This document shows positions 1 through 11,500 of a stretch of DNA of 64,000 nucleotides, piece after piece. Below the pieces are notes generated by a model, which was not told the origin of the DNA, searched no databases, and worked only from the letters and a program-made list of their open reading frames with translations. The position numbers were made by a program, and so were the translations under genes. The DNA is from Porpolomopsis calyptriformis. Its lineage: Eukaryota > Basidiomycota > Agaricomycetes > Agaricales > Hygrophoraceae. The stretch lies in contig OX621176.1 in the NCBI GenBank assembly GCA_951640195.1, forward strand, positions 248,001-312,000, read 5' to 3'. Numbering within the stretch: position 1 is the first letter of the stretch; each line of letters begins with the position of its first letter.

Positions 1-1121
1 TCCGCTTCATTTCTCGTCGTGAAAACCGCTTTTACCACTCAAAATTAACCCACCAACCGTTGCCCCATTCACTGCCAAGCACGAACAAACATGGTCACCA
101 GCCTTCCCCGACGTGTAACAGACCTTGATCATCACAGCGGCCATCATGATGCTGTACACGTTTAACGTTGAGCGCCTCCTATTGTCCCCTCTTTTTATCA
201 CGATAGCACTTTTCATACGCCACTTCACATACATTCTCAGTGGCGATTGCTTTCATGTTACCATACTACATCCGGCGCGCTCATTGCAATGCACACAATA
301 AACAAAAAACTCATACTCCGTTTCCATGACATGTGAAGTTCTCGACTAATATGGACCCTCAAATTTTACGTTTCCCACCCGTAATTCGTTGCAGAAATTC
401 TGAACAGCATGCCACGAGGAAAGGTAGCCACTCACAGATCGCTCGATTAGCAGTAGCGTGCATGCCAATACTTGCTGTATGCGTCGGAATTACGGGGCGT
501 CCAGCGCCACTGGGACGTTCCAGTGCAGTTATTGCCAACTTGACGTTATCTAACGCCTGCTGCTCACATTAGACGGCCAGAGCGGGTTCCAAGGTCAGCG
601 GTGATTAATATCGATTCCTTGTGTTGTCACGGAGCTGTCTCACCATTTATGAACAGTCATTATGATCATTGCTGTGATCTCGGATGAGTAAGGCTTTCCG
701 GTGGCGGCGGGGTGATCATGATCATCCTTAGCTACGGACTTTGGTCGACCATATCAACCTTGGATGAGGTGAGTTCTCTGCTCACAACAGCGCTCAGTCT
801 ACAGGCCTCTTGGACGACCCAACACCCGGTCCTGGGAACGATGAGGACTCGAATTGATCCGTTACGGACTTTTGTTGGGCGTCTCAAGTCTCAACCACCT
901 CACGCCTGTCAGATCTGCACGGGAACACTGCATGCCCATCAATTAATCTGATTCGTCAGCGCGGTGCAAGTATATATCAAGCATAACGAACCGTCTGAAC
1001 GTCCCTAGCTGTGCTCCCCCCCATATCCAATCGGTGCTGGTCACTTCAATCTCGCTTTCATTCTTTGACGATCCCTTACGACTCTTAACGACTCTGTTTA
1101 TTTCCTAAATTCATAATCATT
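1..1121. other. left-edge stretch without a supported gene
   Basis: The six-frame translations here are all short, overlap each other, and show no recognisable domain, signal peptide or splice pattern. The last 100 bases are pyrimidine-rich and probably form the promoter and 5' leader of the small secreted precursor that starts at 1122. No RNA gene or repeat was recognised. Confidence 0.5.
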
Positions 1122-1643
1122 ATGATGTACACTTCCGTTCTGTTCGCCCTCTCCGTCTTCTTGACCGCCATTTGTTCTTTCGCTCTTCCCCTCGGCCAAT
1201 AGTAAGCAGCCTTCCACTTCCTGATCATATAAGTCGTTTCAGGGGATTGACACTCGCCCCCCCCCCCCAGCGAAACTCGTGGTCACATTAGTGACCTCGA
1301 AGAGCGCTATGGCTTCCCGGTCCACCAAGACATGCCACGTCATCTCTCCGTCTCCCATCCTACTCTCAACCTTCCCCACCCGGCTTCGAGCGACGACAAC
1401 GGCATCGTCGATGCGCCCCAGCCTCTGGAATCCGGCGAGCCGCCCAAGAAGGTGGCGCCGGTGACACCACCTGCCCACCACGAAAAGTCCACGTCCGTTC
1501 CGAAGGCTCAGAGCTTGGAGAAACGCAGCAAGGCTGGGAACTTTTTCAAGAAGGTTGGGAACTGGTTCAAGAACAACATCGAGACGATCGTCAACGTTGG
1601 CTCCAAAGTCGCGAAATATGTCAAGATAAGGCGCTCGGAATAA
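1122..1643 (+). CDS. secreted precursor of a Kex2-type cationic amphipathic peptide
   Basis: Two exons, 1122..1201 and 1271..1643, joined across a 69-nt intron ending in a C-tract plus AG, give 150 residues. Residues 1-20 form a classical signal peptide ending ICSFA. A Pro-rich, mostly uncharged region follows, then LEKR, a typical Kex2/kexin processing site. After it come 38 residues that end the protein. They hold 7 Lys and 2 Arg against 2 Glu, with Phe, Trp and Tyr spaced as on one helix face (NFFKKVGNWFKNN near the start). This layout (signal, pro-region, KR, C-terminal cationic helix) is that of processed fungal peptides such as pheromones, antimicrobial peptides or membrane-active peptides. 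The family was not recognised, so the activity is inference. The first ATG (doubled, ATGATG) was chosen because it begins the signal peptide. Confidence 0.75.
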
Positions 1644-2027
1644 TCGTACCGGGACGGATGATCTGAGGTGGAGTGGAAACGAGAGTGTTGGGTCATTCGT
1701 GATCGAAGGAACTGGTGCAAGACAAAGCCAGGACCCGTGCTTGCTTGTTCTAATCTCATCAGCAGCAGGTTTCTTTTTTTTGGCAAGTTCGATGTTCTGT
1801 AACTGAGGTTACTAACTGGCCCGTCAGAATTTTAGAGGTGACTTTGGTTATGTGAATATTGTCGAATCCGTGTACAACAATACAATGGGAAGACATCGAG
1901 AGAAAAAGAGTGCAAGCATTAAGGCCTGATGATTCCAACCTGAAGAGTATATGATCGTTGAAGAAAGCTCGTCCATGGATACAGCAATGGCAAAAAATAC
2001 ACAGAATTTGGGAGTGTGTGATGGACG
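1644..2027. other. intergenic, convergent 3' ends
   Basis: This stretch lies between the stop of the peptide precursor (+) and the stop of the CFEM gene (-). It should hold both 3' untranslated regions. No coding or structural signal was seen. Confidence 0.5.
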
Positions 2028-2646
2028 TCAGTGGAGGAAAGCGTGCCCGATCAGAGTGCCAAGTATGACGAGAGCTCCAACGATCACACCTTCACATTGT
2101 AGGCGGATGCTGGTTTCAGCTGAAGCAGGTTTGCCGGACCCGGTGGTTGTAGTCGAGGAAGGTGGTTGTGTGGTGGTCATTGGCAATGAGGTGCTCTTGG
2201 AGGCGGGAGAAGAGGACGGGATGGGGGGGAAAGAGTACACGCCGGTCGTTTCTGTGAAAGGGGAAAAAAAGAGTGGATGTGGTCTATTGTGTCTGTAAAA
2301 GCTGGGACTCACTGCCAACGCTACATGCAGAGTTGAGAGCTTGCACGCCGGCTGCTTGCTCGGCGGGTGTGCAGGACGACTCGAGGCATTGTTCGACGCT
2401 GGATGGGAAGTTTGGGTTTCCGCAAAAGCAGGAGTAGGGGTCGCTGGATGCGAGAAAGGGAGTTGGTTTGGGTGGGAAAAAGTTGAGAGTGAGGAGGGAT
2501 ACTTGCGGGTAAGTGCAACCGACGGCAGTCAAACCTGAGTTGATACACCCGACGATACAGATGGGAAGTGGATCGATAGCGGCGACGGGGAGAATAGCTG
2601 CGATGGCAGCGAAAATAGAGAGATAGGCATATAGATAGAAGGGCAT
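2028..2646 (-). CDS. CFEM-domain cell-surface protein (CFEM-1)
   Basis: Exons 2507..2646, 2313..2443 and 2028..2251 (transcribed right to left) give 164 residues. The order is: signal peptide (about residues 1-23); CFEM domain with all eight cysteines (PIC, VGC, VGC, SC, FC, QC, SSC, SAC); a Ser/Thr/Pro-rich linker; and a hydrophobic C-terminal tail (VIVGALVILGTLIGHAFL), as in a GPI-anchored or membrane-tethered protein. CFEM proteins act at the fungal wall, some binding haem or helping virulence; which role applies here is unknown. Intron 1 (2444..2506) starts with GCAAGT, a GC-AG intron, and is placed at the same site and phase as in the paralogue at 13174-13795. Intron 1 is 63 nt, so retention would keep the frame. 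Intron 2 is 2252..2312 with a strong polypyrimidine tract. Confidence 0.85.
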
Positions 2647-3127
2647 TATCTCTCGTCAATGAGAGCTTTGATCTGAATACATCAAATTTCGATCCGGATT
2701 GCCTAGGTTTTGAATTGTACCTTGTCGAGGGGTATAAATCGGCATTTGCCGCTTTGATCGACGAGGGACGCATGGATGAACGTCACTACGGTGAAAGGCA
2801 CGCAGAGGTCTTCGCGTTGTCTGTAGTCGTGGGTCATCGCATGCGAGATCTCATCGAAAAGTCACAACCCGTATTTTGAACGGTATGTTCGCTCCCGGTT
2901 CCGATGGCCCCAACCGTTGGAAGCAAGCGGTACTAGCGGTGTATAGTGTGTCGTACCAAGTCTTTGCAGGCTTACTAACCACGAGCTCGATTACTCATCC
3001 CGAGGCAACGGAGGTGTTGTACACCGCCATCAATTCCTATAAATATGGCAACATTTCAACTCGTCTCGTCGATCGAGTAGACAATCCCCTCGCTACTTGA
3101 ACATACACCATCACTCGTCGAATCGTC
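2647..3127. other. divergent promoter region of CFEM-1 and SDR-1
   Basis: No gene was supported. It lies between the start codons of the minus-strand CFEM gene and the plus-strand SDR gene. An AT-rich segment near 3035-3050 (ttcctataaatatggc) contains a TATA-like TATAAAT about 85 bases before the SDR-1 start. Confidence 0.45.
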
Positions 3128-4556
3128 ATGGGTGGTTTTTTTTCCAGTCAATTTGACCCTGTTACGGACATCCCAAGTTTAAACGGCAAGGTTATTATTG
3201 TCACTGGGGGAAAGTAAGTGACGCCCCAAACAAACAGCTCTTCTCCTCTTCTGTTTTAACCTGGTACTTTGTGTTCATTAGCACTGGGATCGGCTATGCT
3301 ACTATAAAGCATCTAGCTCGCCACGGCGCGAAAATCTACATGGCCGCACGCAACGAGTCAAAGGTACGCGTGAGCTGCCACTCATTTTTAGTTCTCGACT
3401 TATCGATTTAAAAAAGGCGACGGCAGCCATTGAAAGGCTCGAAGCTGACGGATTAGGTCCAGAAAATGGACAGGTGTTATGGCACCCACTCGATCTGAGT
3501 GATCCGCGGAATGCAAAAAAATCCGCCGAAGAATTTGTGAAGAGAGAGACAAGGCTCGACATCCTTAGTATGTTCGTCTTTCATAGCATGACCATGGGCT
3601 GAGCAACAGTGCTTGTTTAGTCAATAACGCGGCGCTGTCTGTAAACTTGCCGTCTTCTGTGTCTATTAACTGACCTTGGTCGTTGTCCTCAGCCTGAGCG
3701 CCCCCTACGAACTCACTGATGGTATGTTAACCATTTTACTCTCTTTTGGCTTTAACTGAAATATCTAAACAGGTGTTGTCAACATGATGACCGTGAAGCA
3801 CGTCTCCTTTGTTTGATTGCCCCCCTGTCTGCCCACTGACAGTTTGCTCCCAGCCATATTAGTCCTTTCATATTTACTCAACATCTTCTCCCTCTGCTCA
3901 AGAAAACTGCAGAGGAGTCAGGCTCGGATGTTCGGATTGTCAATGTGAGCACCTTCAATGTCTTATGCACTCGCTCATCCTGCTCATCTCTCCGTTCCAA
4001 GCTTACTTCCTGGGGACATCACCTCGTATCTAAGGGAACCCGTTTCAAGACGATAGAAGACCTCAATCGCGAATTCGCGAGTGCTACCTTGCCCTCCTTT
4101 TCACGCTACAGTAAGTGCTGCTTCCTTTTATAAGGATAAGGAATTATTGAAGGCGGAACACATCTATCCAAACTTATAGACCTGTCCAAGCTTGCAAATA
4201 TTCTCTGGACGGACGAACTTCAAAAGCGCTTAAACGGTGACAACACGTCCATCATCACCCTCTCTCTGCACCCAGGCTCCGTCAACACAATCGAGGACCG
4301 ACTGCCAAGATTCAAAACCCTGGGCAAAATTTTCTTGCGCCTCTTCCTGAAGACTTGGGATCAGGGGGCGTATAACTCTGTTTTCGCGGCTGCTTCTCCC
4401 GTAGTCCGCCAACATCGAGAAAAATATATGGGGGGTTATATCCAGGGTCACTATGGGATATTGAAGAAGCCTTCAAAAGATGCGCAAGACTCAGAAGCTG
4501 CCGCAGAGCTTTGGACGCTCACTGAGGACCTTGTCAAAGGCATCGGAATTAATTAA
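3128..4556 (+). CDS. short-chain dehydrogenase/reductase, retinol-dehydrogenase-like (SDR-1)
   Basis: Nine exons: 3128..3213, 3282..3363, 3417..3567, 3621..3636, 3693..3721, 3773..3797, 3854..3944, 4002..4110, 4180..4556; 321 residues. Seen: the NAD(P)-binding glycine motif TGGNTGIG split by intron 1, the NNA motif (LINNAA), and the catalytic YxxxK as YNLSK across the last intron. These define a classical SDR of the WW-domain oxidoreductase / retinol-dehydrogenase-like group, which oxidises or reduces a hydroxyl or keto group; substrate unknown. Intron 6 starts GCACGT (GC-AG), where the paralogue has GTACGT. Exon 4 is only 16 nt. The next gene downstream is a tandem copy with the same exon lengths. 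No signal peptide was seen. Confidence 0.88.
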
Positions 4557-4918
4557 CGGAAAGGCCTTGTAGATTTGTGCAGTGTCGGTGATAATCCTGG
4601 TTTTATGATTACTCAACTTGCTTTGTCATAGATGAAGTAAGCGTAATGACGTACCTCACGCGTATCTTTACGGCTGTCTGTTTACGGGTGCCCGCTTACG
4701 GTAGCCGCGCGTATGGCCTCAGATTTTTCCCAATCGTCGACCTCGGGAGCCCATGGCGATTACCTGATGGATTTGATATGTCATTGCGGTTCAAGTCGAT
4801 GACCAATCCCCCCACGGCTATATAAATATGGCCCCAAAGCTTTTCCTTCTGGTCAATCAACTCAAACAATCCCTTCAAGCCTCCACTTATTTTAATTTGC
4901 GGATTCTCACTGCTCAGT
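4557..4918. other. intergenic region between the SDR copies
   Basis: This is the 3' end of SDR-1 plus the promoter of SDR-2. A TATA-like tatataaata occurs near 4820, about 100 bases before the SDR-2 start. No gene was seen. Confidence 0.5.
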
Positions 4919-6333
4919 ATGGGAGCCTTGTTGTCAACCAAATTTGATCCTGTCAAAGACATCCCTAGTTTGAAGGGCAAAGTGATCATTGTTACTGGAG
5001 GAAAGTGAGTAACCAAGCTGACTGCTTCGCGGCTACCTTATTTTGACACAATATGGCATTAGCACTGGGATTGGCTATGCTACCATAAAAAATCTAGCTC
5101 GCCGCGGTGCGAAAGTCTATATGGCTGCGCGAAGTGAATCAAAGGTAACGACTTTTTTTTTTTTTTTTTTTGGGCTTATCACCAACTATATAATAAAACA
5201 GGCTATGGCAGCTATTGCGAATCTGGAAGCCGAGGGATTAGGTCCAGAAAACGGACAGGTACTATGGCACCCATTGGATCTGAGCGATCTTCGGGGTGTC
5301 AAAAAATCCGCCGAAGAGTTCATAAAGAAAGAGACAAGACTTGACGTTCTTAGTGCGTTCGTCTTTTCTCAACTTGACCATGGGCTAATCAACAGCATAC
5401 AGTCAACAACGCTGCACTGTCTGTTATTTTATCCATCTTATTTGAACCTAATTGCTAATGCCACTCACTGTCTTCAGTCTTAGTGCCCCTTACGAAAAGA
5501 TTGATGGTATGCTAATCATTGTCATTGTCTTCTTCGGCTTTGACTGAAACTTCTGGATAGGCGTTGTCAATATGATGGTTGTAAAGTACGTGTCTTCCTT
5601 ACAATTAACCCCCCATGAATATACTGATATTCTGCTCCTCAGCCATATCGGCCCTTTCGTGTTCACTCAACATCTTCTACCATTGCTCAAGAAAACGGCG
5701 GAAGAGCCAGGCTCAGATGTTCGGATTGTCAATGTCAGCATTTTTACTGCCATACATGACACTATCTCGTGCTGATGTCCCCGCTCAGGTTTCTTCGATG
5801 GCACATCGCTTTGTCTCTAATGGTACCCGGTTTAGGACGATAGACGACCTCAATCCTGAATTTGCCCACTCTCGATTCCCATCCATCCCACGCTATGGTA
5901 AATTGTTCTCCTTTTCGTAAGCGATTATTGACGGCTGTACTGATCCATCCTCATAGCCTTGTCCAAGCTTGCCAATATTCTCTTCAATACCGAGCTACAA
6001 AAGCGTCTAACCGCAGACGGCGTACCAATCATCGCCATCTCTTTGCACCCAGGCTCTGTTAATACATTCGCCGACCGACTGCCAAGATTCAAAACCCTTG
6101 GGAAGATTATCATGAGCATCTTCTTCAAGACGTGGGATCAGGGCTCGTATAACTCCGTCATTGCTGCTGCCTCCCCTGTAGTCCGCCAACATCCTGAAAA
6201 ATACATGGGGGGTTATATCGAGGGTCATTATGGGATATTGAAGAAGCCTTCAAAAGATGCGCGAGACCCAGAAGCTGCCGCAGAGCTTTGGTCGGTGACG
6301 GAGGGTTTCGTGAAGAGCATTGGGGTTGATTGA
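4919..6333 (+). CDS. short-chain dehydrogenase/reductase, tandem paralogue (SDR-2)
   Basis: Nine exons: 4919..5004, 5063..5144, 5202..5352, 5403..5418, 5478..5506, 5561..5585, 5643..5733, 5789..5897, 5957..6333. All exon lengths and phases equal those of SDR-1, and the protein is again 321 residues. Seen: TGGNTGIGYAT, LINNAA and the catalytic YALSK. The introns differ in sequence and length while exon boundaries are frozen, as expected of an older tandem duplication with both copies kept under purifying selection. Intron 2 carries a run of about 18 T. Function as for SDR-1: NAD(P)-dependent oxidoreductase, substrate unknown. Confidence 0.88.
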
Positions 6334-6779
6334 TAGTTGAAGCCGTGTTATGGCGTTGTCTAGCTGTTACCCCGAATATTTACTATAAATACTAATAATA
6401 ATTGTTCTACGACAAAGCTGGCTTTCCTCAAATGTTACAATTAGAGGAACATACACAACTTGGCTCCTGTTCGAGCGAAAAATCACTCAAGTCGCCAGTC
6501 CCAAGACGGACACTCGGGGGTGTACGTTGTCGGTGTTTATTCGCTCTGCGGCTGTGGGGTGCCCTTTCCCAATATTACACTGTGTCCCAGCGTCTGGCAA
6601 CAGTTGATTCATCTTTCACTGATTCATGTCTGGACAGGTAGATCGGGATTGGCCTCCGTCATCGGCTCGCCCGACCTAGGTGAAGGGCATGCGAAGATAT
6701 TCGCTGACTGGACTTCGAACTTTTTGTCCGGTGACCAAACTCTATCTCGTTTTGCATGCGAAGTTTTTTTGGGAAGAGC
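6334..6779. other. intergenic, no supported gene
   Basis: It is AT-rich just after SDR-2. Open frames run through it in more than one frame but carry no recognisable domain. It may contain 5' remnants of the pseudogene that follows. Confidence 0.4.
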
Positions 6780-8448
6780 ATGGCGGACGAAGAGCAAGAG
6801 TGGGGCGAGTCTCAGCCACTCCTCGCCGAGGAGGAGCGCGTGGATGACGGACGGAGAAGATGTGACGATGGTCGGGAGTGAGGAAGAGGTAATGGACGCG
6901 GAGGACGAGGCGGAGGACGATATCATTTCCGGTTGCTACTTTCTCGACATTGGCATTGAGGGCATCGAGTACTCATCCAATTGGATCCGTGCCGATTACA
7001 TTCAGATATACAACCGGCTCACTACTCCAAAGTTAGCAGCGGTCGGGCTCCAGGTGCCGTACTCACTGGGCAACCAGGTATTGGTGAGTGACCGTCCGTC
7101 GCTTCATGATCTTAGTATTAAAGTCCACAAAGGAAAGAGCGTATGAATATATTATGCGTTACGTTGATGCCTTGCTGAAAAGAAGCCGGTCATCTGGCTC
7201 AGGGGGGGGATCTGCTACCTGTTCGTGGAGGAGGGTGTTTTACAAAATGCCTCCTAATTTCCAACAGGCTGACTTCTGCACCATTGTCTGGACGTTGGTG
7301 GACTCTGATGAGGGCGAGGGGGGTGTCCCCCCCTATCTCTTTTCGCACAGCACGCATCTTTTCGTCATATATGCCACGTCTCCGAGCAACAAACGGTGGT
7401 CGGAGCATGAGCAAGACCGTGGCGAAAATTGTCCTCATTATGAACCCGTGGACTAGAAAAGGAGATACTTCGAGTGTGAGTTTATTCTGATGCTCGCAAA
7501 TTCTTCACGCTAATGTTTCAGAGGATGGCCAGCGCAGAATCCGAGAACATCCAGCGTACCATCGTCAACAATGTTTTCGACCGGCTTGGATCGACCCCTC
7601 GTATATGCATCGAAAACCTGCGCCTCGAGGAAGTATTGCAAGAGTACGAACGCGGCGTTGATATGGCGATCTGGAACGTCACGACAAAACCAACTCGAGA
7701 AGCTGTTCAAAGACGCCACGGCTTTGAATATTGATGCAGTCTCGCATAAGATGTGCCTTGTCAGCCGCAAGGACCGGGACAACCTGCACAGTCGAGCCGT
7801 TGTTGAGCCCATATCACGCAGTCCATACAGACGAGACTTGCCAATCAGTTCCGAACACTCGAACGAGCAGAACAAGTCCGCCTGTACAATCTTTCATGAA
7901 GGTTCCTGATTACAGTGCGACAGCTGGCATCTTCTTTGAGGCAACAGGTCAACGACGCCTTCAGGATGAGATGGCCCTCCAACTCATTCCAATGGTGCAT
8001 TTGCCCAAGAGTAAGGGTTCCTTGCCCCGGTGGTATTCAAGCCGTATTCTCCAATGTAATGTGTCCCTGGAAGCTTCTCGCCAGCAGGCATTACTGCAGC
8101 AGCTCACGATCGACATACAACCATCCCGAACGATCGAATACGACAACGATGGACCAGAGACCATTCTGCCAAACATTTTCTACGTGCCAGAGGCAACCAA
8201 CCAAAACACTCTTGATTCTTTCATTTTGATTAATAACCTTTTATTTCCAATTCACAATCGGTTTGAAACACAAAATCAAGCCTGGACTTCTTGATTTCCT
8301 TGGTAAGTGTAAAGGTCTTCCATCGATGGACTACTGGCGATTTGTGTTCATCATTCCACCTAACTGGACATTGATATTTCCCCAACCACGGGCCCTGAAA
8401 TTGCGGAAACTGTCTGCAGTGATCAACCCTAATTCCACGGGTAGCTGA
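6780..8448 (+). pseudogene. P-loop (Crinkler/RHS-like) family pseudogene
   Basis: Family similarity passes from frame to frame and never through one open frame. In order one can see an acidic N-terminus (MADEEQEW), a segment with IRADYIQIY, a decayed Walker A (KGKSV followed by TGA at 7144-7146 where Trp is expected), then PVIWLRGG and CYLFVEEGV in a shifted frame. After these come CTIVWTLVDSDEGEGG, KIVLIMNPWTRK after another frameshift, and an intron-like gtgagt...cag at about 7475-7521. Further blocks follow (SENIQRTIV, PEATNQ, LDFLGKCKGLPSMDYW). At least five frameshifts plus the stop make it non-functional. The block order fits large Agaricomycete P-loop families often labelled Crinkler or retrotransposon-hot-spot-like; that assignment is from memory of the family and tentative. 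Confidence 0.6.
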
Positions 8449-8534
8449 ATGGGCAGAAGGGTGCTCTGTGGTAGGGTGTTTGAGGAGGCATGGCCGTGGT
8501 TATTTTCATTATATTGATTTCTCATCTTATATAG

Positions 8535-11500
8535 TGTTTAATAAGCTCCTGGCCCCAGAAAACCATAAGAAAGTTAAGAAAGCTGCTGTAGAGGTAGCAA
8601 AAGTAAAAGTTAATCTCCAACGAGAAGGATTTTTAAACGACTAGCCCACAACGAGCTAGGGGCCACTATAGATTACGAAAATAGATGTCCATGTTTGCAA
8701 AATCAAGGAAAACCAAACGACCACCCGCTATGCCGAAAACTACACGATCTCCGTTTGCAGCAAGCTCGATCGGTCTATAAGAGACCGGAATCCAGCAAAT
8801 CCTCCGATTCCAAGTGATTGAGTGGACCCAGCCGTCTTGTGCAACATAACCAAACACTGGTCCGGTTGGATTTGAGCCATTGGTAAACGGGTTCTGGCAT
8901 AAGTTATAAGATCGTGCGACGGATTCAACCGAGCTGGAATATCCTCTGAGGGTGTTCAGATGTACACCACTAACGGCGTCCCATAAGTGAATGGTATTGT
9001 CATAGGGTCCAGACACGATACACGTGCCATCATGGGAGAATGCCACTAAATGGGAATATCCCTTGAGGATGTTCAGATGTGCACCACTGACGGCGTCCCA
9101 CAACCGAATGGAATTGTCATAGGATCCAGAGACGATACGCATGCCATCGGGGGAGAATGCGACCGAATTTACCCAGTCGGAATGTCCTTCAAGGATGTTA
9201 AGTTGTGCACCGCTCATTGTGTCCCACAGTCGAACAGTCTTGTCGCCGGATCCGGACACGATACGCGTGCCGTTTGGGGAGAATGCGACTGAATATACCG
9301 AGCCGAAATGTCCCTTGAGGGTGTTGAGATGTGCTCCGCTGACTGAGTCCCACACACGTACAGTTTCGTCTCCAGATCCTGACACGATACGCATGCCATC
9401 GGAAGAGAATGCGACCGACATTACCGATTGGGAATGTCCTTCAAGGGCGTTCAGTTGTGCACCACTGACGGTGTCCCACAACCGAATAAGATTGCCGGAT
9501 GCAGACACGACGCGCGTGCCATGGAGGGAGAAAGGGATCGATGATCCAGATTCGGAGCGTCCTTGAAGGGCATTCATAGGCGCACCACTGACTATGTTCC
9601 ACAGTCGAATGATATTGCCGGATGCAGACACGATACGCGCGCCATCAGGGGAGAATGAGACCGAATTTACACAGTTGGAATGTGGCTCGAAGGTGTACAC
9701 AAGTGTGCCGCTGATTGGGTCCCAAAGTCGAATAGTGTTGCCGGATCCAGACACGATACGCATGCCATCGGGCGAAAATGCGACTGAATTTACACTGAAG
9801 GAATGTCCCTTGAGGGTGTTGAGATGTGCACCGCCGAGGGCATCCCAAAGCCGAACGGTATCGTCGTAAGATCCAGACACGATACGCGTGCCATCGGGCG
9901 AAAATGCGACTGAATTTACCGTGAAGGAATGTCCCTTGAGGGTGTTGAGATGTGCACCGCTCACTGCGCCCCACAGCCGAACAGTCTTGTCAGAGGATCC
10001 AGACACCACACGTGTGCCATCTGGAGAGAATGCGACTGAATCTACTGAGTCGGAATGTCCCTCGAGGGTGTTCAGTTGTGCGCCACTCACTGCGTCCCAC
10101 AGCCGAACAGTCTTGTCGGAGGATCCAGACGCGATACGCATACCACCGGGAGAGAATGCGACTGAATATACTGAGCCGGAATGTCCCTCGAGGGTGTTCA
10201 GTTGTGCGCCACTCACTGCGTCCCACAGCCGAACAGTCTTGTCGGAGGATCCAGACACGATACGCATACCATCGGGAGAGAATGCGACTGAATATACTGA
10301 GTCGGAATGTCCCTCGAGGGTGTTCAGTTGTGCGCCACTCACTGCGTCCCATAGCCGAACAGTCTTGTCAGAGGATCCAGACACCACACGTGTGCCATCG
10401 GGAGAGAATGTGACTGACTGAACTTGACCGGTATGTCCTTCTATCGTCCGTATGCATGAATTCCATCTCTCATCCAATCCATGGGATATTTTCACAGAAC
10501 CATCCAGCTCTCTCCCATATATCTTTTTCATTAGGCTTTGCTGAGGAGCGAACAGTAACGCAGAGTGGTATATTTGAAGTGAAGAATTGCTGATGATCCA
10601 GAAATATTCCCGGGTGAACCGCTCGCAATCATGGAGTAATTCCTTGGCGTCAATCATGCTTTTGTCCGCTTTCTGTAAAATGAAGTGAGTATTGCCCATG
10701 GCAGAGAGAGCAGACAACATACAGCAATCGTCCTTTGTGCAACATCTAACGCAAGCAGACCATTTCGAACATCTCCCATTAGACTAAGCGCCTCAAGCCA
10801 GTACAGCAGATAGTTCAAACAAAACCCATTCACGAGGTTAACGAGAGTGTCAGAGAACGTCGCATTTTGTAGGTGCCAAGACCAATGACGACAGGCATAT
10901 TGCAATTCGGGTTTGATGCAAGTCATAACACGCATTGGAAGGTTGTCCACCTCGGTATTGAGTAATGATGGATTTCGTATTCCACATATATCTCGCTTCA
11001 ACTCCTTCATAACAGATAGGCAAGCACATGCAAGCAACCTATGTTGTGCTTGAGGGTCAACGACATATTTCGGATTAAGACATCGATTTGGATTCGTTAT
11101 AAAGTCGAAAAATGATGGATGAAGAGTTCGAATAACTTGCGTGTCATCGTCGGGCACCATGATCACCGAATGAAGCTGCCGAAGCGTCACTCGAACCGTA
11201 CGCAATGGCACGCCTAGTAATCGTTCGAGAGAAACTGATGAGAGTGGGTCTCGGAGGAGAACAATGGCGCCTAAAATCTTCTTCAATCGAACAGAAAGAG
11301 GTAAAGACATGTTAGGAAATGCATCATTCAACACTTGGGCATATAACCGATCAAGGTTGTAATGCGGGGATGAGTCTTCAGTTTCCGTAGGTTCATTACA
11401 CAGAAGACGATCAAGTTGGCCTTTTGGGTCGCAATAGTTTCGATCTTCGACGAATCTGATTGATGTTGACGCAAAGATGAACAGTCCAAAAGATAGTCGC

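Noticed and set aside
9100..10450. Regular ~126-bp repeats resembling a CRISPR or satellite array
   Set aside because: The period equals one WD40 repeat (42 codons) and lies inside the open frame of NLR-1; the genome is eukaryotic.
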